A program made the translations under genes and the position numbers. The notes beneath the pieces were generated by a model. It did not search any database. It saw nothing but the letters and a program-made list of their open reading frames with translations, and was not told the origin of the DNA. From an uncultured bacterium (GTDB taxonomy: Bacteria > Bacteroidota > Bacteroidia > Bacteroidales > Bacteroidaceae), in the NCBI GenBank assembly GCA_945829425.1, contig CALZUQ010000021.1, positions 1 to 45,663 of the forward strand: a stretch of 45,663 nt of DNA, written 5' to 3'. Below, piece by piece: positions 33,377 through 41,448 of the stretch; positions within the stretch are counted from its first letter, which is position 1; each line of letters opens with the position of its first letter.

Positions 33377-33850
33377 ATGAATTCTTCTTTTGCAGACATG
33401 CTTTCCAAAGCAAAAATCGCAGAATTGATAAGTTCTGTTGTAGAGGAAGGGGATGTATATAGAATGCGCCTCGACAATCGTGAAGGTGTTGTTGGTAAAG
33501 ACGGTGCTGACAGTAGGAACAAGTATTTTGTATTGGTTGGAAATGACTCTGAAGGCAATGCTTTTGGCTTTTTTCTGATTGACACAAACATAAACCCATC
33601 TCTTCCTGAAGCTCGAAAGCAGAAACACATAAAGTTGTTATCCTGTAATTATGATTTCTTGGAAGGTACGGATAGATATGTGGATTGTTCGGATTTCAAA
33701 ATCATTCAAAAAGAGAGGTTTTCGGCTCTCTTTTCTGCAAAAAAGTCAATCGCCAAGATTAACAAAGAGGATATTTCTATAATAAAGTCAGAAGCAACAA
33801 GTTATCGTAATGCAAATAAAAAACTACTGCGTCGTTTTGGTTTGATATAG
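33377..33850 (+). CDS. Putative toxin partner of the Panacea protein
   Basis: 157 aa, 4 bp behind the Panacea gene. The N-terminal half (DVYRMRLDNREGVVGKDGADSRNKYFVLVGNDSEGNAFGFFLIDTNINPSLP) has beta-strands and a general resemblance to PemK/MazF-like barrels, but the match is weak and no catalytic residues can be assigned. The second half ends with a Lys-rich helix (SYRNANKKLLRRFGLI). The toxin role is inferred mainly from pairing and order. Confidence 0.65.
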   Translation: MNSSFADMLSKAKIAELISSVVEEGDVYRMRLDNREGVVGKDGADSRNKYFVLVGNDSEGNAFGFFLIDTNINPSLPEARKQKHIKLLSCNYDFLEGTDRYVDCSDFKIIQKERFSALFSAKKSIAKINKEDISIIKSEATSYRNANKKLLRRFGLI

Positions 33851-34507
33851 CAATCAACAATCAATAATCATTCATCAATCATCAATCAACGACATGCCGG
33901 CAATCCGCCCTGTGCGGATGAAGGATCGTCCCCTTCTGTCGTACCATTTTTATTCACGTCATTTACGGCTAATTTACGATAATTCGCGTTCAGATAAAAA
34001 TAGTTGTATGTGTTTTATTCTATCGTTATCGCTGTATTCTTCTGTTCAAGACCATCAAGGACACAGGTAGCGAGCATTATTAATTAATTATTACATTATA
34101 CATTAATCCGTGTCCCTCCGTGTCTTCCGTGGAACATGTTTTTATCCACTGAACACACAGAACACTCCGTTTAACATCTGTCTTACATCTGTGGATAAAC
34201 AGTTAAGGTCAAGGTTAAAGTTAAGGTCGATAAGTCAAGGTTAAGGTCGATATTTCAAGGTCAATGTTGTTAAGCAATACTACTTACTTTTCAGTGAAGA
34301 TATACTTCATCGGCAAAGTAAGTACTACTTCTCGGGCAAAGTAAGTATATCTTCTCTGAAAATGGGGTGTTTTTGATTAGAGAACTTAGCTTAGAGTTTA
34401 GAGAGAAAAAAACGTTTAACATCTGTCTGACAACAGCGGACAAACAGTCAAAGTTAAAGCGTTTTATAATATTTCGCGTTCAATTTCCAGACATTTACGT
34501 TCAACTC
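33851..34507. other. Gene-free repeat cluster
   Basis: Contains TAATCAATCATCAATC-like tandem sequence after the toxin stop, half a TGAACGC element (33951-33991), a CCGTGTCC element (34108-34170), a hexamer tract (34201-34260), the 20-bp inverted repeat at 34288-34362, and a copy of AGAACTTAGCTTAGAG (34379-34394) also present at 26887-26902. No convincing gene. Confidence 0.65.
34288..34362. repeat. 20-bp inverted repeat with internal direct repeat
   Basis: TTTTCAGTGAAGATATACTT (34288-34307) and its complement with one mismatch (34343-34362) are separated by 35 bp. Inside, GGCAAAGTAAGTA occurs twice. The 18-bp right end ATATCTTCTCTGAAAATG recurs at 34851-34868. Confidence 0.75.
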
Positions 34508-34583
34508 CCGAAAAGGTCATTTTGTAAACTACCTGTAAATCAGGTAGCAATTGCTTAGTGGCCCAACTTTCGGACACTTACAT
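34508..34583. repeat. 76-bp direct repeat, left copy
   Basis: Identical to 36262-36337. It contains a CTACCTG/CAGGTAG hairpin and ends in TGGCCCAACTTTCGGACACTTACA, a transposon-end-like sequence. The 381 bp from here to 34965 hold no gene; a lone TATTTTTG lies at 34700-34707. Confidence 0.9.
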
Positions 34584-34964
34584 GAAGCGAGTGCTGAATA
34601 TGAAAAAACTGGACGGAGAAATGAAGAGTGGGAACGCGAACATTGAAAATAAACCCTATATGTGACCTATAAGCGTTAAATTCATAATAGCCACAATTGT
34701 ATTTTTGAGAGTTACCCACTATATAATCAGTGGAATACTATATGCTTGGGGATAATTGGATGTTTACAGGAATTAGATGCTTACGATTATTATGAAGATT
34801 ATTCGAAAGAATAAAAATATCGCGTATAAAGCTCGACAAACGGATATTCCATATCTTCTCTGAAAATGAGGGTATGTCGCAAACGAAATCATATCCATAC
34901 TAGAATACACGGAACGGACACTTTGTTACAAAAGAAGTAAAACAAACAGATACAAAGAACCCAA

Positions 34965-35903
34965 ATGTCATACTTCAACCTTATAATGATTAAATCCGTT
35001 GTTGGCTATGTGTCCATTGCTTTTGGAGTTCTCTCCGTAGCATTCTTCATAGCCTCTCTTATCCATACAGAATCATGGATTCTCTTTGGCCAAGTCTTTG
35101 CTGAAGATGTACCTGGAGATTATGGAGACTATGTAGGAGGATTTGTAGGGACAGTCTTGACGGTTGAAAGCTTATTGCTCGTAGCCTATACAATTTTAGG
35201 ACAGACCTGTGAGACAGCGAAGAATGCAGTTGTAGGTCAGTTCTTTAAGATGCTAGATTATCATCAAAATAATCTGCAAAGCATTTCTGTCAAACCTCTG
35301 TCCGAAAAGGATCCATCAAACCCATCCCCTCCTGCTGTCCATCGAATGGCCTTTGTGACTCTGAAGATTCAGTTTCATTATCTGCTTCAGGAGATCGTAA
35401 AGATCAACGAAGAGAAGAAACTGAGACTTACACATGAGCAACTCGCCGATATAAGCATCGTAATCTTCTATTATGGCATGGATGCAGGATGGGAGCAGTT
35501 TATACTTGACAAACTGGCGACTTATGGCGAGTCATCAAGCATCATGGTGGAGAACTTGAAAACGGCACTCAAAGATAATCCGCACGGACGGCTATCAAGA
35601 ACCAATCAGACACATCTGAGTAGTTACTTCCGCAACATGTATAATGCGATTCGGCTTATTGATGAATGCATTTATCTCAAAGAGCAGGAAAAACTGCACT
35701 ATGTCAGAATCCTTAGAGCACAGCTTTCCAATCCCGAACTCTATGTGCTGTTCTTTAACCTTCTTTCCCGCTTCGGCAAGAAATGGAGAGAAAAGCAGTA
35801 CATCGAAAAGTATTCCTTCCTTACAAACCTTCCGATGAAATATACCGACAACTACAATCCGAGGACATACTTTAGGATAGAATACGAAGAAGATGAAATA
35901 TAA
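34965..35903 (+). CDS. Putative phage abortive infection protein (putAbiC-like)
   Basis: 312 aa. Two N-terminal membrane segments (VVGYVSIAFGVLSVAFFIASLIH and YGDYVGGFVGTVLTVESLLLVAYTIL) are followed by a soluble helical part with VVGQFFKMLDYHQNNLQSI, SYFRNMYNAIRLIDECIYLKEQEKLHYVRILRAQLSNPELYVLFFNLLSRFGKKW. This order and the GDYVGGFVGT and RILRAQLSNPE motifs match the putative AbiC family, known from lactococcal abortive infection and common as cargo on mobile elements. It would cause growth arrest or death of an infected cell; the mechanism is unknown. It stands alone between two copies of a 76-bp repeat. Confidence 0.8.
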   Translation: MSYFNLIMIKSVVGYVSIAFGVLSVAFFIASLIHTESWILFGQVFAEDVPGDYGDYVGGFVGTVLTVESLLLVAYTILGQTCETAKNAVVGQFFKMLDYHQNNLQSISVKPLSEKDPSNPSPPAVHRMAFVTLKIQFHYLLQEIVKINEEKKLRLTHEQLADISIVIFYYGMDAGWEQFILDKLATYGESSSIMVENLKTALKDNPHGRLSRTNQTHLSSYFRNMYNAIRLIDECIYLKEQEKLHYVRILRAQLSNPELYVLFFNLLSRFGKKWREKQYIEKYSFLTNLPMKYTDNYNPRTYFRIEYEEDEI

Positions 35904-36046
35904 GTCACTGAGGAACAATGCAATGATGTGGTATATGAAACCTACATCTGCAATTCAGCATATGATAAGTACCCACATTGCGAATCAAGGGAACCTGTCA
36001 TTCTGTCCCATTCAAGAATATGATTACCAAAATCGAACTTTCTAAT

Positions 36047-36336
36047 TGTAAGTGTCCGAATCCTGGGCCACAACCAATTTGGAGGGTGAGCTAAACCACT
36101 TATCTTTTCAGTGGTTTAACAAAAATTGCGACAAATATGGATTGTCATAACAAGTCAAGGAGTTTCGGGCACTCCAGGAAACCCAGAAGGTTTGTGTTGC
36201 TACATCTATGGCGCAAACAGTCATAATCCATATTAAAAATTTATAAAAACAACTTTTCACACCGAAAAGGTCATTTTGTAAACTACCTGTAAATCAGGTA
36301 GCAATTGCTTAGTGGCCCAACTTTCGGACACTTACA
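36047..36336. mobile_element. 290-bp element with 24-bp terminal inverted repeats
   Basis: TGTAAGTGTCCGAATCCTGGGCCA (36047-36070) and the inverted TGGCCCAACTTTCGGACACTTACA (36313-36336) match at 20 of 24 positions. A 9-bp hairpin (36092-36118) is near the left end. There is no transposase. The same end sequence occurs at 34559-34582, so the AbiC-like gene lies between inverted ends. It could be a MITE, or the remains of an insertion sequence. No clear target duplication was found. Confidence 0.6.
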
Positions 36337-36337
36337 T
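36262..36337. repeat. 76-bp direct repeat, right copy
   Basis: Exact copy of 34508-34583, ending 9 bp before the flippase start codon. The pair encloses the AbiC-like gene. Confidence 0.9.
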
Positions 36338-36346
36338 ATTATTTTT

Positions 36347-37882
36347 ATGTCAGATACATCATCAAACAACAAGCGCATAGCGAAGAACACCCTTTGGTTA
36401 TACCTAAGAATGTTGATTTCCATGGCTGTATCACTCTATACATCGAGAGTGATACTTCAAACTCTTGGAGTTGAAGATTATGGAATATACAATATCGTAG
36501 GAGGGGTTGTTGCAATGTTTTCATTCATCAACGCCACCATGTCTGGGGCTACGAGCCGTTTCTTGACTTATGAAATAGGCAAAGGCAACCAAAGAAAACT
36601 GAATTCAACATTTTCAGCATCGTTTTGGATACATGTTATAATTGGTCTTATTGTCATAGTATTATCAGAAACGATAGGATTGTGGTTTCTCAACAATAAA
36701 ATGGTCATCCCAGAGGACCGTTTTTTTGCTGCCCACATTGTGTTTCAAATGTCTATTCTATCAACATTTGTCTCGATAACACAAGTGCCATACAACGCTT
36801 CCTTGATTGCCCATGAGAAAATGGATGTATATGCATACGTTGAAATTGTAAATGTGTTTTTGAAATTGCTTATTCTTTATTTCTTAATTTTGCTTGATTA
36901 TGATAAGCTTATCCTCTATGGTTTCCTTGTGCTTGTTGTGAGCATAGGAATAGCTATGTATTACAGGTTTTATGGTCATAGACATTTCAAAGAATGTAAG
37001 ATAAGACGAGAGTGGTGTCCGGAAATTATAAAGCCGATGTTGTCTTTCTCTGCATGGGATTTTTATGGCAACATGTCCGTCACGGCAAGAACACAAGGAG
37101 TAAGTATGTTGCTCAATGTCTTCTTCGGACCTGTGATGAATGCAGCCGCTGGAATTGCTGCCAGTGTACAGACAGCTGTAGTTTCTTTCGCCACGAATAT
37201 TTCTACAGCTGTACGACCGCAAATCATCAAATCATTTGCTCAAGGAGAGTACGATGCAATGTCATCACTGATATACAATGCAAGCAGATGCATATTTCTC
37301 GTAATGGTTATTTTAGTAATTCCATTGTGTGCTGAAATAGAATACATACTTTCTCTTTGGTTAGGAGAATATCCAGACTCCACACCTGTATTCTGTATCT
37401 TGACTTTGTGGTTCAGTGTCTTCGCTAATATGTCATACGTTGTTGTTACTGGTATTCACGCTTACGGAAAAATCATTCGCCCAAGTCTCATTAACGGCAC
37501 ATTGTATTTGATGGTTGTTCCTATTTCCTATTTCGTCTATAAAATAGGTGGAGAAGCTTGGGTGGCATATTTGATCAACTTAATAGCGGTGATAGTTGGA
37601 TTGATGTCCAACGTCTATACCCTACATCTTTATGTAAATGAGTTTTCTATCTGGCTGTTTATCAAAGAAGTACTCGCAAGATGCGTGGTTCTTGTTGCAG
37701 TAGGCATGTGTATAGTGTGGATGCCTGTTCATTTTATTGAGCCAGGATTTGCTCGTCTTTGTGTTACAGTATTCTCATCCACAGTATGTTTGGCGACACT
37801 GGGGTGGTATATCATGCTGAGTAAAAATTTTAGAAGTGTAATTATTCAAAACGTCAAGAAGAAGCTATGCAAAAAGGTTTAG
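36347..37882 (+). CDS. Polysaccharide flippase (Wzx/MATE-like)
   Basis: 511 aa. An upstream Met (36305) would add residues encoded by the repeat end, so ATG 36347 (MSDTSSNNKRIAKNTLWLYLRMLISM) is chosen. There are about 12 hydrophobic segments; SRVILQTLGVEDYGIYNIVGGVVAMFSFINATMSGATSRFLTYEIG is a typical flippase opening. It would move lipid-linked oligosaccharide units across the inner membrane for surface polysaccharide assembly. It is the first gene of the polysaccharide operon and overlaps the next gene by 16 nt. No consensus promoter is visible in the 76-bp repeat just upstream. Confidence 0.9.
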   Translation: MSDTSSNNKRIAKNTLWLYLRMLISMAVSLYTSRVILQTLGVEDYGIYNIVGGVVAMFSFINATMSGATSRFLTYEIGKGNQRKLNSTFSASFWIHVIIGLIVIVLSETIGLWFLNNKMVIPEDRFFAAHIVFQMSILSTFVSITQVPYNASLIAHEKMDVYAYVEIVNVFLKLLILYFLILLDYDKLILYGFLVLVVSIGIAMYYRFYGHRHFKECKIRREWCPEIIKPMLSFSAWDFYGNMSVTARTQGVSMLLNVFFGPVMNAAAGIAASVQTAVVSFATNISTAVRPQIIKSFAQGEYDAMSSLIYNASRCIFLVMVILVIPLCAEIEYILSLWLGEYPDSTPVFCILTLWFSVFANMSYVVVTGIHAYGKIIRPSLINGTLYLMVVPISYFVYKIGGEAWVAYLINLIAVIVGLMSNVYTLHLYVNEFSIWLFIKEVLARCVVLVAVGMCIVWMPVHFIEPGFARLCVTVFSSTVCLATLGWYIMLSKNFRSVIIQNVKKKLCKKV

Positions 37883-38907
37883 TGTCGGTTCTTACACCAT
37901 GTTATAACGGAGAGAGATTGATCAGTCGTCTACTTGATTCATTACTTCAACAGGATTATCCCGACATGGAGATTATCATTGTTGATGATGGCTCTACAGA
38001 CAACACGAAAGATATTGTATATTTCTATAAGCAGAAATTCGAAGCGAAAGGTATTTCACTCAACTATATTTATCAAGACAATGGAGGTCAGTCAGCTGCC
38101 ATAAACAACGGCTTGAAATATGTTAATGGCGAATATCTAGTATGGCCGGATTGTGATGATTGGTATAATAATTCCAAAGCAATAAGCTCCTTTGTCTATG
38201 AGTTGAAAAAACTTCCTAATGAGTATGCCGAAGTGCGTTGTATTCCAACTTACGTGAGCGATAAAAGCCTTAAACCTATATCAAACCCCATATTTAAGGA
38301 GGAATATTTAGAGCCATGTCAATTTGGAAAATGTCTCTATTCTGACGGTTTTATTTGGGCTCCAGGAAACTACATACTTCGTATGGAGGCTTTTGATAAT
38401 GTGAATCCTCAGAGAGAAATATATGTAGAGAAGAACGCAGGTCAAAACTGGCAAATGCACCTTCCTGTACTATATTCACACAAGGTTCATACCATTAAGG
38501 ATTCATTACATAATGTACTTGTAAGAGCGGAATCTCATTCACGTGGACAATACAAGACGTACGAACAGAAGAAGGCAAAGATTCGAGCGTATGAGAATAC
38601 TGTTATTGGTACACTTGAAAGAATCAAAGAGATGCCCGAAAATGAAAAGCGTTGTTATAAAGAAAAAATAAACAGTAAATATGAGTACGAACGTTTTCTT
38701 TTGGCTTTGAGTTGTAGAGAATACAGCGATGCGCTTAAACTGAGAAAATCACTAAAAACAGAGCAACTGAAAATTGTAAATGCCTTAGACAGAATTGTTT
38801 TTTGGGGAGGCAGCAACTATGTTTCATTAATCTTGTTGAATGAAATTATGCGTGTTGTTAGATTGATAAGAAGTGGACTTAGCAGAGTAATACTCTTTGT
38901 AAAATGA
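37867..38907 (+). CDS. Family 2 glycosyltransferase
   Basis: 346 aa. The GT-A signature begins at the N-terminus: VSVLTPCYNGERLISRLLDSLLQQDYPDMEIIIVDDGSTDNT, followed by YIYQDNGGQSAAINNGLKYVNGEYLVWPDCDDWY, in which DCDD supplies the DxD-like metal/nucleotide site. The C-terminal half is specific to this enzyme and helical. It would add one sugar from a nucleotide-sugar donor to the growing lipid-linked repeat unit at the inner membrane. It overlaps the flippase gene by 16 nt and the next gene by 4 nt. Confidence 0.93.
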   Translation: MQKGLVSVLTPCYNGERLISRLLDSLLQQDYPDMEIIIVDDGSTDNTKDIVYFYKQKFEAKGISLNYIYQDNGGQSAAINNGLKYVNGEYLVWPDCDDWYNNSKAISSFVYELKKLPNEYAEVRCIPTYVSDKSLKPISNPIFKEEYLEPCQFGKCLYSDGFIWAPGNYILRMEAFDNVNPQREIYVEKNAGQNWQMHLPVLYSHKVHTIKDSLHNVLVRAESHSRGQYKTYEQKKAKIRAYENTVIGTLERIKEMPENEKRCYKEKINSKYEYERFLLALSCREYSDALKLRKSLKTEQLKIVNALDRIVFWGGSNYVSLILLNEIMRVVRLIRSGLSRVILFVK

Positions 38908-40085
38908 TAAATATAACAGACAAACATAACTGTTGCGGTTGCAGTACTTGCGCATCCATCTGCCCCAAGCATTGCATCATGATGCAAGCCGACAACGAAG
39001 GCTTCCTCTATCCCGTAGTCAATGAAGCTGATTGCATTGACTGCGGGCTTTGTGAGAAAGTGTGCCATGAGTTGCATCCCTTTGAGGAGCGCAAACCTCA
39101 GAAAGTATATGCTGCCATCAACAAGGATGAGGAGATACGTCTGAAATCTTCCTCTGGTGGCATCTTCCATCTGTTGGCAGAGAAGACCATTACAGAAGGT
39201 GGTGTTGTCTTTGGAGCACGCTTTGATGAGCAGTGGCAGGTGGTGATAGACTATGCCGAAACGATGGAAGGCGTAAAAGCATTCATGGGAAGCAAATACG
39301 TGCAAGCTCGTATGGAAACTGCATACATAGATGCAAAGCGTTTCCTCAGCGAAGGACGAAAGGTGCTGTTCTCAGGCACACCTTGCCAGATAGCAGGATT
39401 GCACCATTTCCTCCGCAAGCCATACGACAATCTCCTGACTGTAGATATCATCTGCCATGGCACACCCAGTCCAAAGGTATGGAGTCGTTATCTTGATGAG
39501 GTGGTTACAGCAGGACGCAAGGCAATCAACGATGTGCAGTTCCGCAACAAGAGCAATGGATGGAAAGCCTTCAACTTCATGATGGAATACAACAAGGACG
39601 AGCAGACGGTCTCCCTTTGCAGCCATCATCAGCAGAACCATTTCATGCGTGCTTTCCTTCGCGACATGATTCTCCGTCCTTCGTGCTATCAGTGTCAGGC
39701 AAAGAGCGGTAGAAGCCATAGCGACATCACCATAGCCGACTTCTGGGGCATCAATACCGAAATACCCGATATGGACGATGACAAAGGCACAGGATTGGTA
39801 TTGGTAAATACCAACAAAGGACAAGTATCTCTCGACTGGAGAAATATAACCTTCAAAGAGACAACAGCAGAAACCGCCATCCGTCACAATCCAGCCTACT
39901 CCCGTTCCGTTGCAGCTCATCCCAAACGAACCGAATTCTTTGCAAGCTTAGACACAACAGAGAGTGTGAACTCCCTCATCCTTTACTGCCTCCGTCCAAC
40001 GCTCAAGCAACGCCTTCGCATGTCTCTTTCATCATGCAAACAGCTGATGAAGAGAATGTTAAAATCTGTTATGAGGGGGGGGTAA
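38904..40085 (+). CDS. F420 hydrogenase/dehydrogenase beta-like iron-sulfur protein
   Basis: 393 aa. Two 4Fe-4S motifs at the N-terminus (NCCGCSTCASICPKHC, DCIDCGLCEKVCHE) precede the F420 dehydrogenase beta-subunit domains (SSSGGIFHLLAEKTI, FSGTPCQIAGLHHFL, VDIICHGTPSPKVWSRYL, DITIADFWGI). In polysaccharide loci such proteins are common next to pyruvyl transferases and glycosyltransferases, and may reduce a sugar intermediate; the exact reaction is unknown. The last codons lie in a G8 tract (40075-40082). With 7 instead of 8 G, the frame would run on for 44 more residues, so the C-terminus may be switchable. Confidence 0.88.
   Translation: MINITDKHNCCGCSTCASICPKHCIMMQADNEGFLYPVVNEADCIDCGLCEKVCHELHPFEERKPQKVYAAINKDEEIRLKSSSGGIFHLLAEKTITEGGVVFGARFDEQWQVVIDYAETMEGVKAFMGSKYVQARMETAYIDAKRFLSEGRKVLFSGTPCQIAGLHHFLRKPYDNLLTVDIICHGTPSPKVWSRYLDEVVTAGRKAINDVQFRNKSNGWKAFNFMMEYNKDEQTVSLCSHHQQNHFMRAFLRDMILRPSCYQCQAKSGRSHSDITIADFWGINTEIPDMDDDKGTGLVLVNTNKGQVSLDWRNITFKETTAETAIRHNPAYSRSVAAHPKRTEFFASLDTTESVNSLILYCLRPTLKQRLRMSLSSCKQLMKRMLKSVMRGG
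40075..40082 (+). repeat. G8 homopolymer at the 3' end of the iron-sulfur protein gene
   Basis: Eight G in a row, immediately before the stop TAA (40083-40085). Loss of one G (or gain of two) fuses the ORF to the downstream relic ending at 40218. Confidence 0.85.
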
Positions 40086-40218
40086 TACAAAGAGCATCAA
40101 ACACCCAGAGCTGATTTCTATCCCTCCAATATCTGCAAATGCCTCCGTTGCTTACATCACCTTCCGCAACAAGAAGCAAGGCTGGAAGTCATATCGAATG
40201 GAAATAAAAGTTAGGTAA
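40083..40218 (+). pseudogene. Relic of a second F420 dehydrogenase beta-like gene
   Basis: In the frame reached with seven G the translation is NTKSIKHPELISIPPISANA and then SVAYITFRNKKQGWKSYRMEI, ending KVR-stop. FRNKKQGWKSY matches FRNKSNGWKAF in the middle of the preceding protein, so this is probably a fragment left by duplication or recombination. Confidence 0.6.
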
Positions 40219-40289
40219 TACTATATGGGATAGCTGCAGCTGTACTTATTTCCGATACCAGAGAGTTATAAGTGTTAATTTTAATTATA

Positions 40290-41447
40290 ATGACAATGAA
40301 CATTTTAAATATCCAATTTTTAAAAGACACAAGATCAGAAAGTGTCTCAGTGTCATGTATTACAACTATAGGAGAGTATCTGTCCTGGTATAATCAGTAT
40401 GGAAAAGACAACAAGCTGGAGGACCAGAGACCAGTTCTAAATACAAGGTCGGCAAATATGGTCAGGAAAAGATTAATTGACGACTTGACCCAGGGAGCTG
40501 TTATTCCTCCAATTGTAATAGGTATGACATCAGACGATGTAGATAATATCAAAGAAGATTCTGTTGATGGTTATATTCAAGCTGGTCTATCAATGGGTAC
40601 CGTGATAGATGGCATACAAAGGACAGAGGCTTTGTTAAATGCAGTACAACAAAAACAAGCAATTGAAACAAACAATCTACGAATTGAATTCTGGATAACA
40701 AAGAATGTCACAAGTCTTATCTACAGAATGCTTGTACTTAATACTGGGCAAACGCCATGGGATACCAAACGTCAATTAGAGGTGGTTTACAAACCTCTTC
40801 TTAAAGAAGTAGAGAATCGGATAGATAACGTGAAGTTGAATTACAAGTCAGACAAAAGGAGACGTACTGATGGCGGTATTTATCAAGCCAGCAGTATAGT
40901 TGAGCTTTACATGGCTTTCTCCAGTAGAAAAGAATTGGTATCGACTACGGACAAATTATCTGATGAGTTCACTCGACTTGATATCGTAAAAATGTCTGGT
41001 GAATCAGAATATTCATTGTTATTTTACGATATATTATCATTGCTAGTACAATTCGACAACGCAATATGTAAATACGAAGTAAATAGTACTGGAGGCATTT
41101 GTTCTGGAATGGATTTATTTACACAAATGCCCTCAAAAGTCGGATTTATTGTTGCATTAGCACAATATATAGTTGGCAGATCAGGAGAAGAAAGGCCTAA
41201 TGAAATAATAGCCGCAAAAGAAGAAAAGGCAAAAATGCGTATAGCAGCAATTATTGAGAAAGTTGAATCATTAGAGAATGAGAATTTGGCTGAGTTCTTG
41301 TCTTTTGATATTCTAAACGAGAAAATAGCTTCTCTGGATAAGAAAAAGATAGGAAACGCGCAACGAGAGTATTACAAAAAAGCATTCTCGGAAATGTTAG
41401 ACATGGAAGAGGTGAAAAACTTGGGTATCGTTTGGCTTTCTGTATAA
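40290..41447 (+). CDS. DGQHR/ParB-like protein
   Basis: About 385 aa (start 40290 or 40296; a GTG at 40272 is also open). The core has LNTRSANMVRKRLIDDLTQGAVIPPIVIGM followed by GTVIDGIQRTEALLNAV, resembling the DGQHR block of DndB-like and ParB-like proteins. EFWITKN and SLIYRMLVLNTGQTPWDTKRQLE follow, with IYRMLVLNTG resembling the FxxLNxxG-type motif of DGQHR proteins. The residues after about 200 are helical. Such domains bind or modify nucleic acid, or control modification systems. The next gene starts 2 bp after its stop, so the two are coupled. They are the only non-polysaccharide genes in the operon. Confidence 0.72.
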   Translation: MTMNILNIQFLKDTRSESVSVSCITTIGEYLSWYNQYGKDNKLEDQRPVLNTRSANMVRKRLIDDLTQGAVIPPIVIGMTSDDVDNIKEDSVDGYIQAGLSMGTVIDGIQRTEALLNAVQQKQAIETNNLRIEFWITKNVTSLIYRMLVLNTGQTPWDTKRQLEVVYKPLLKEVENRIDNVKLNYKSDKRRRTDGGIYQASSIVELYMAFSSRKELVSTTDKLSDEFTRLDIVKMSGESEYSLLFYDILSLLVQFDNAICKYEVNSTGGICSGMDLFTQMPSKVGFIVALAQYIVGRSGEERPNEIIAAKEEKAKMRIAAIIEKVESLENENLAEFLSFDILNEKIASLDKKKIGNAQREYYKKAFSEMLDMEEVKNLGIVWLSV

Positions 41448-41448
41448 A

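Noticed and set aside
34367..34558. Small open frame of 63 codons
   Set aside because: It runs through repeat sequence into the 76-bp repeat, with no family features.
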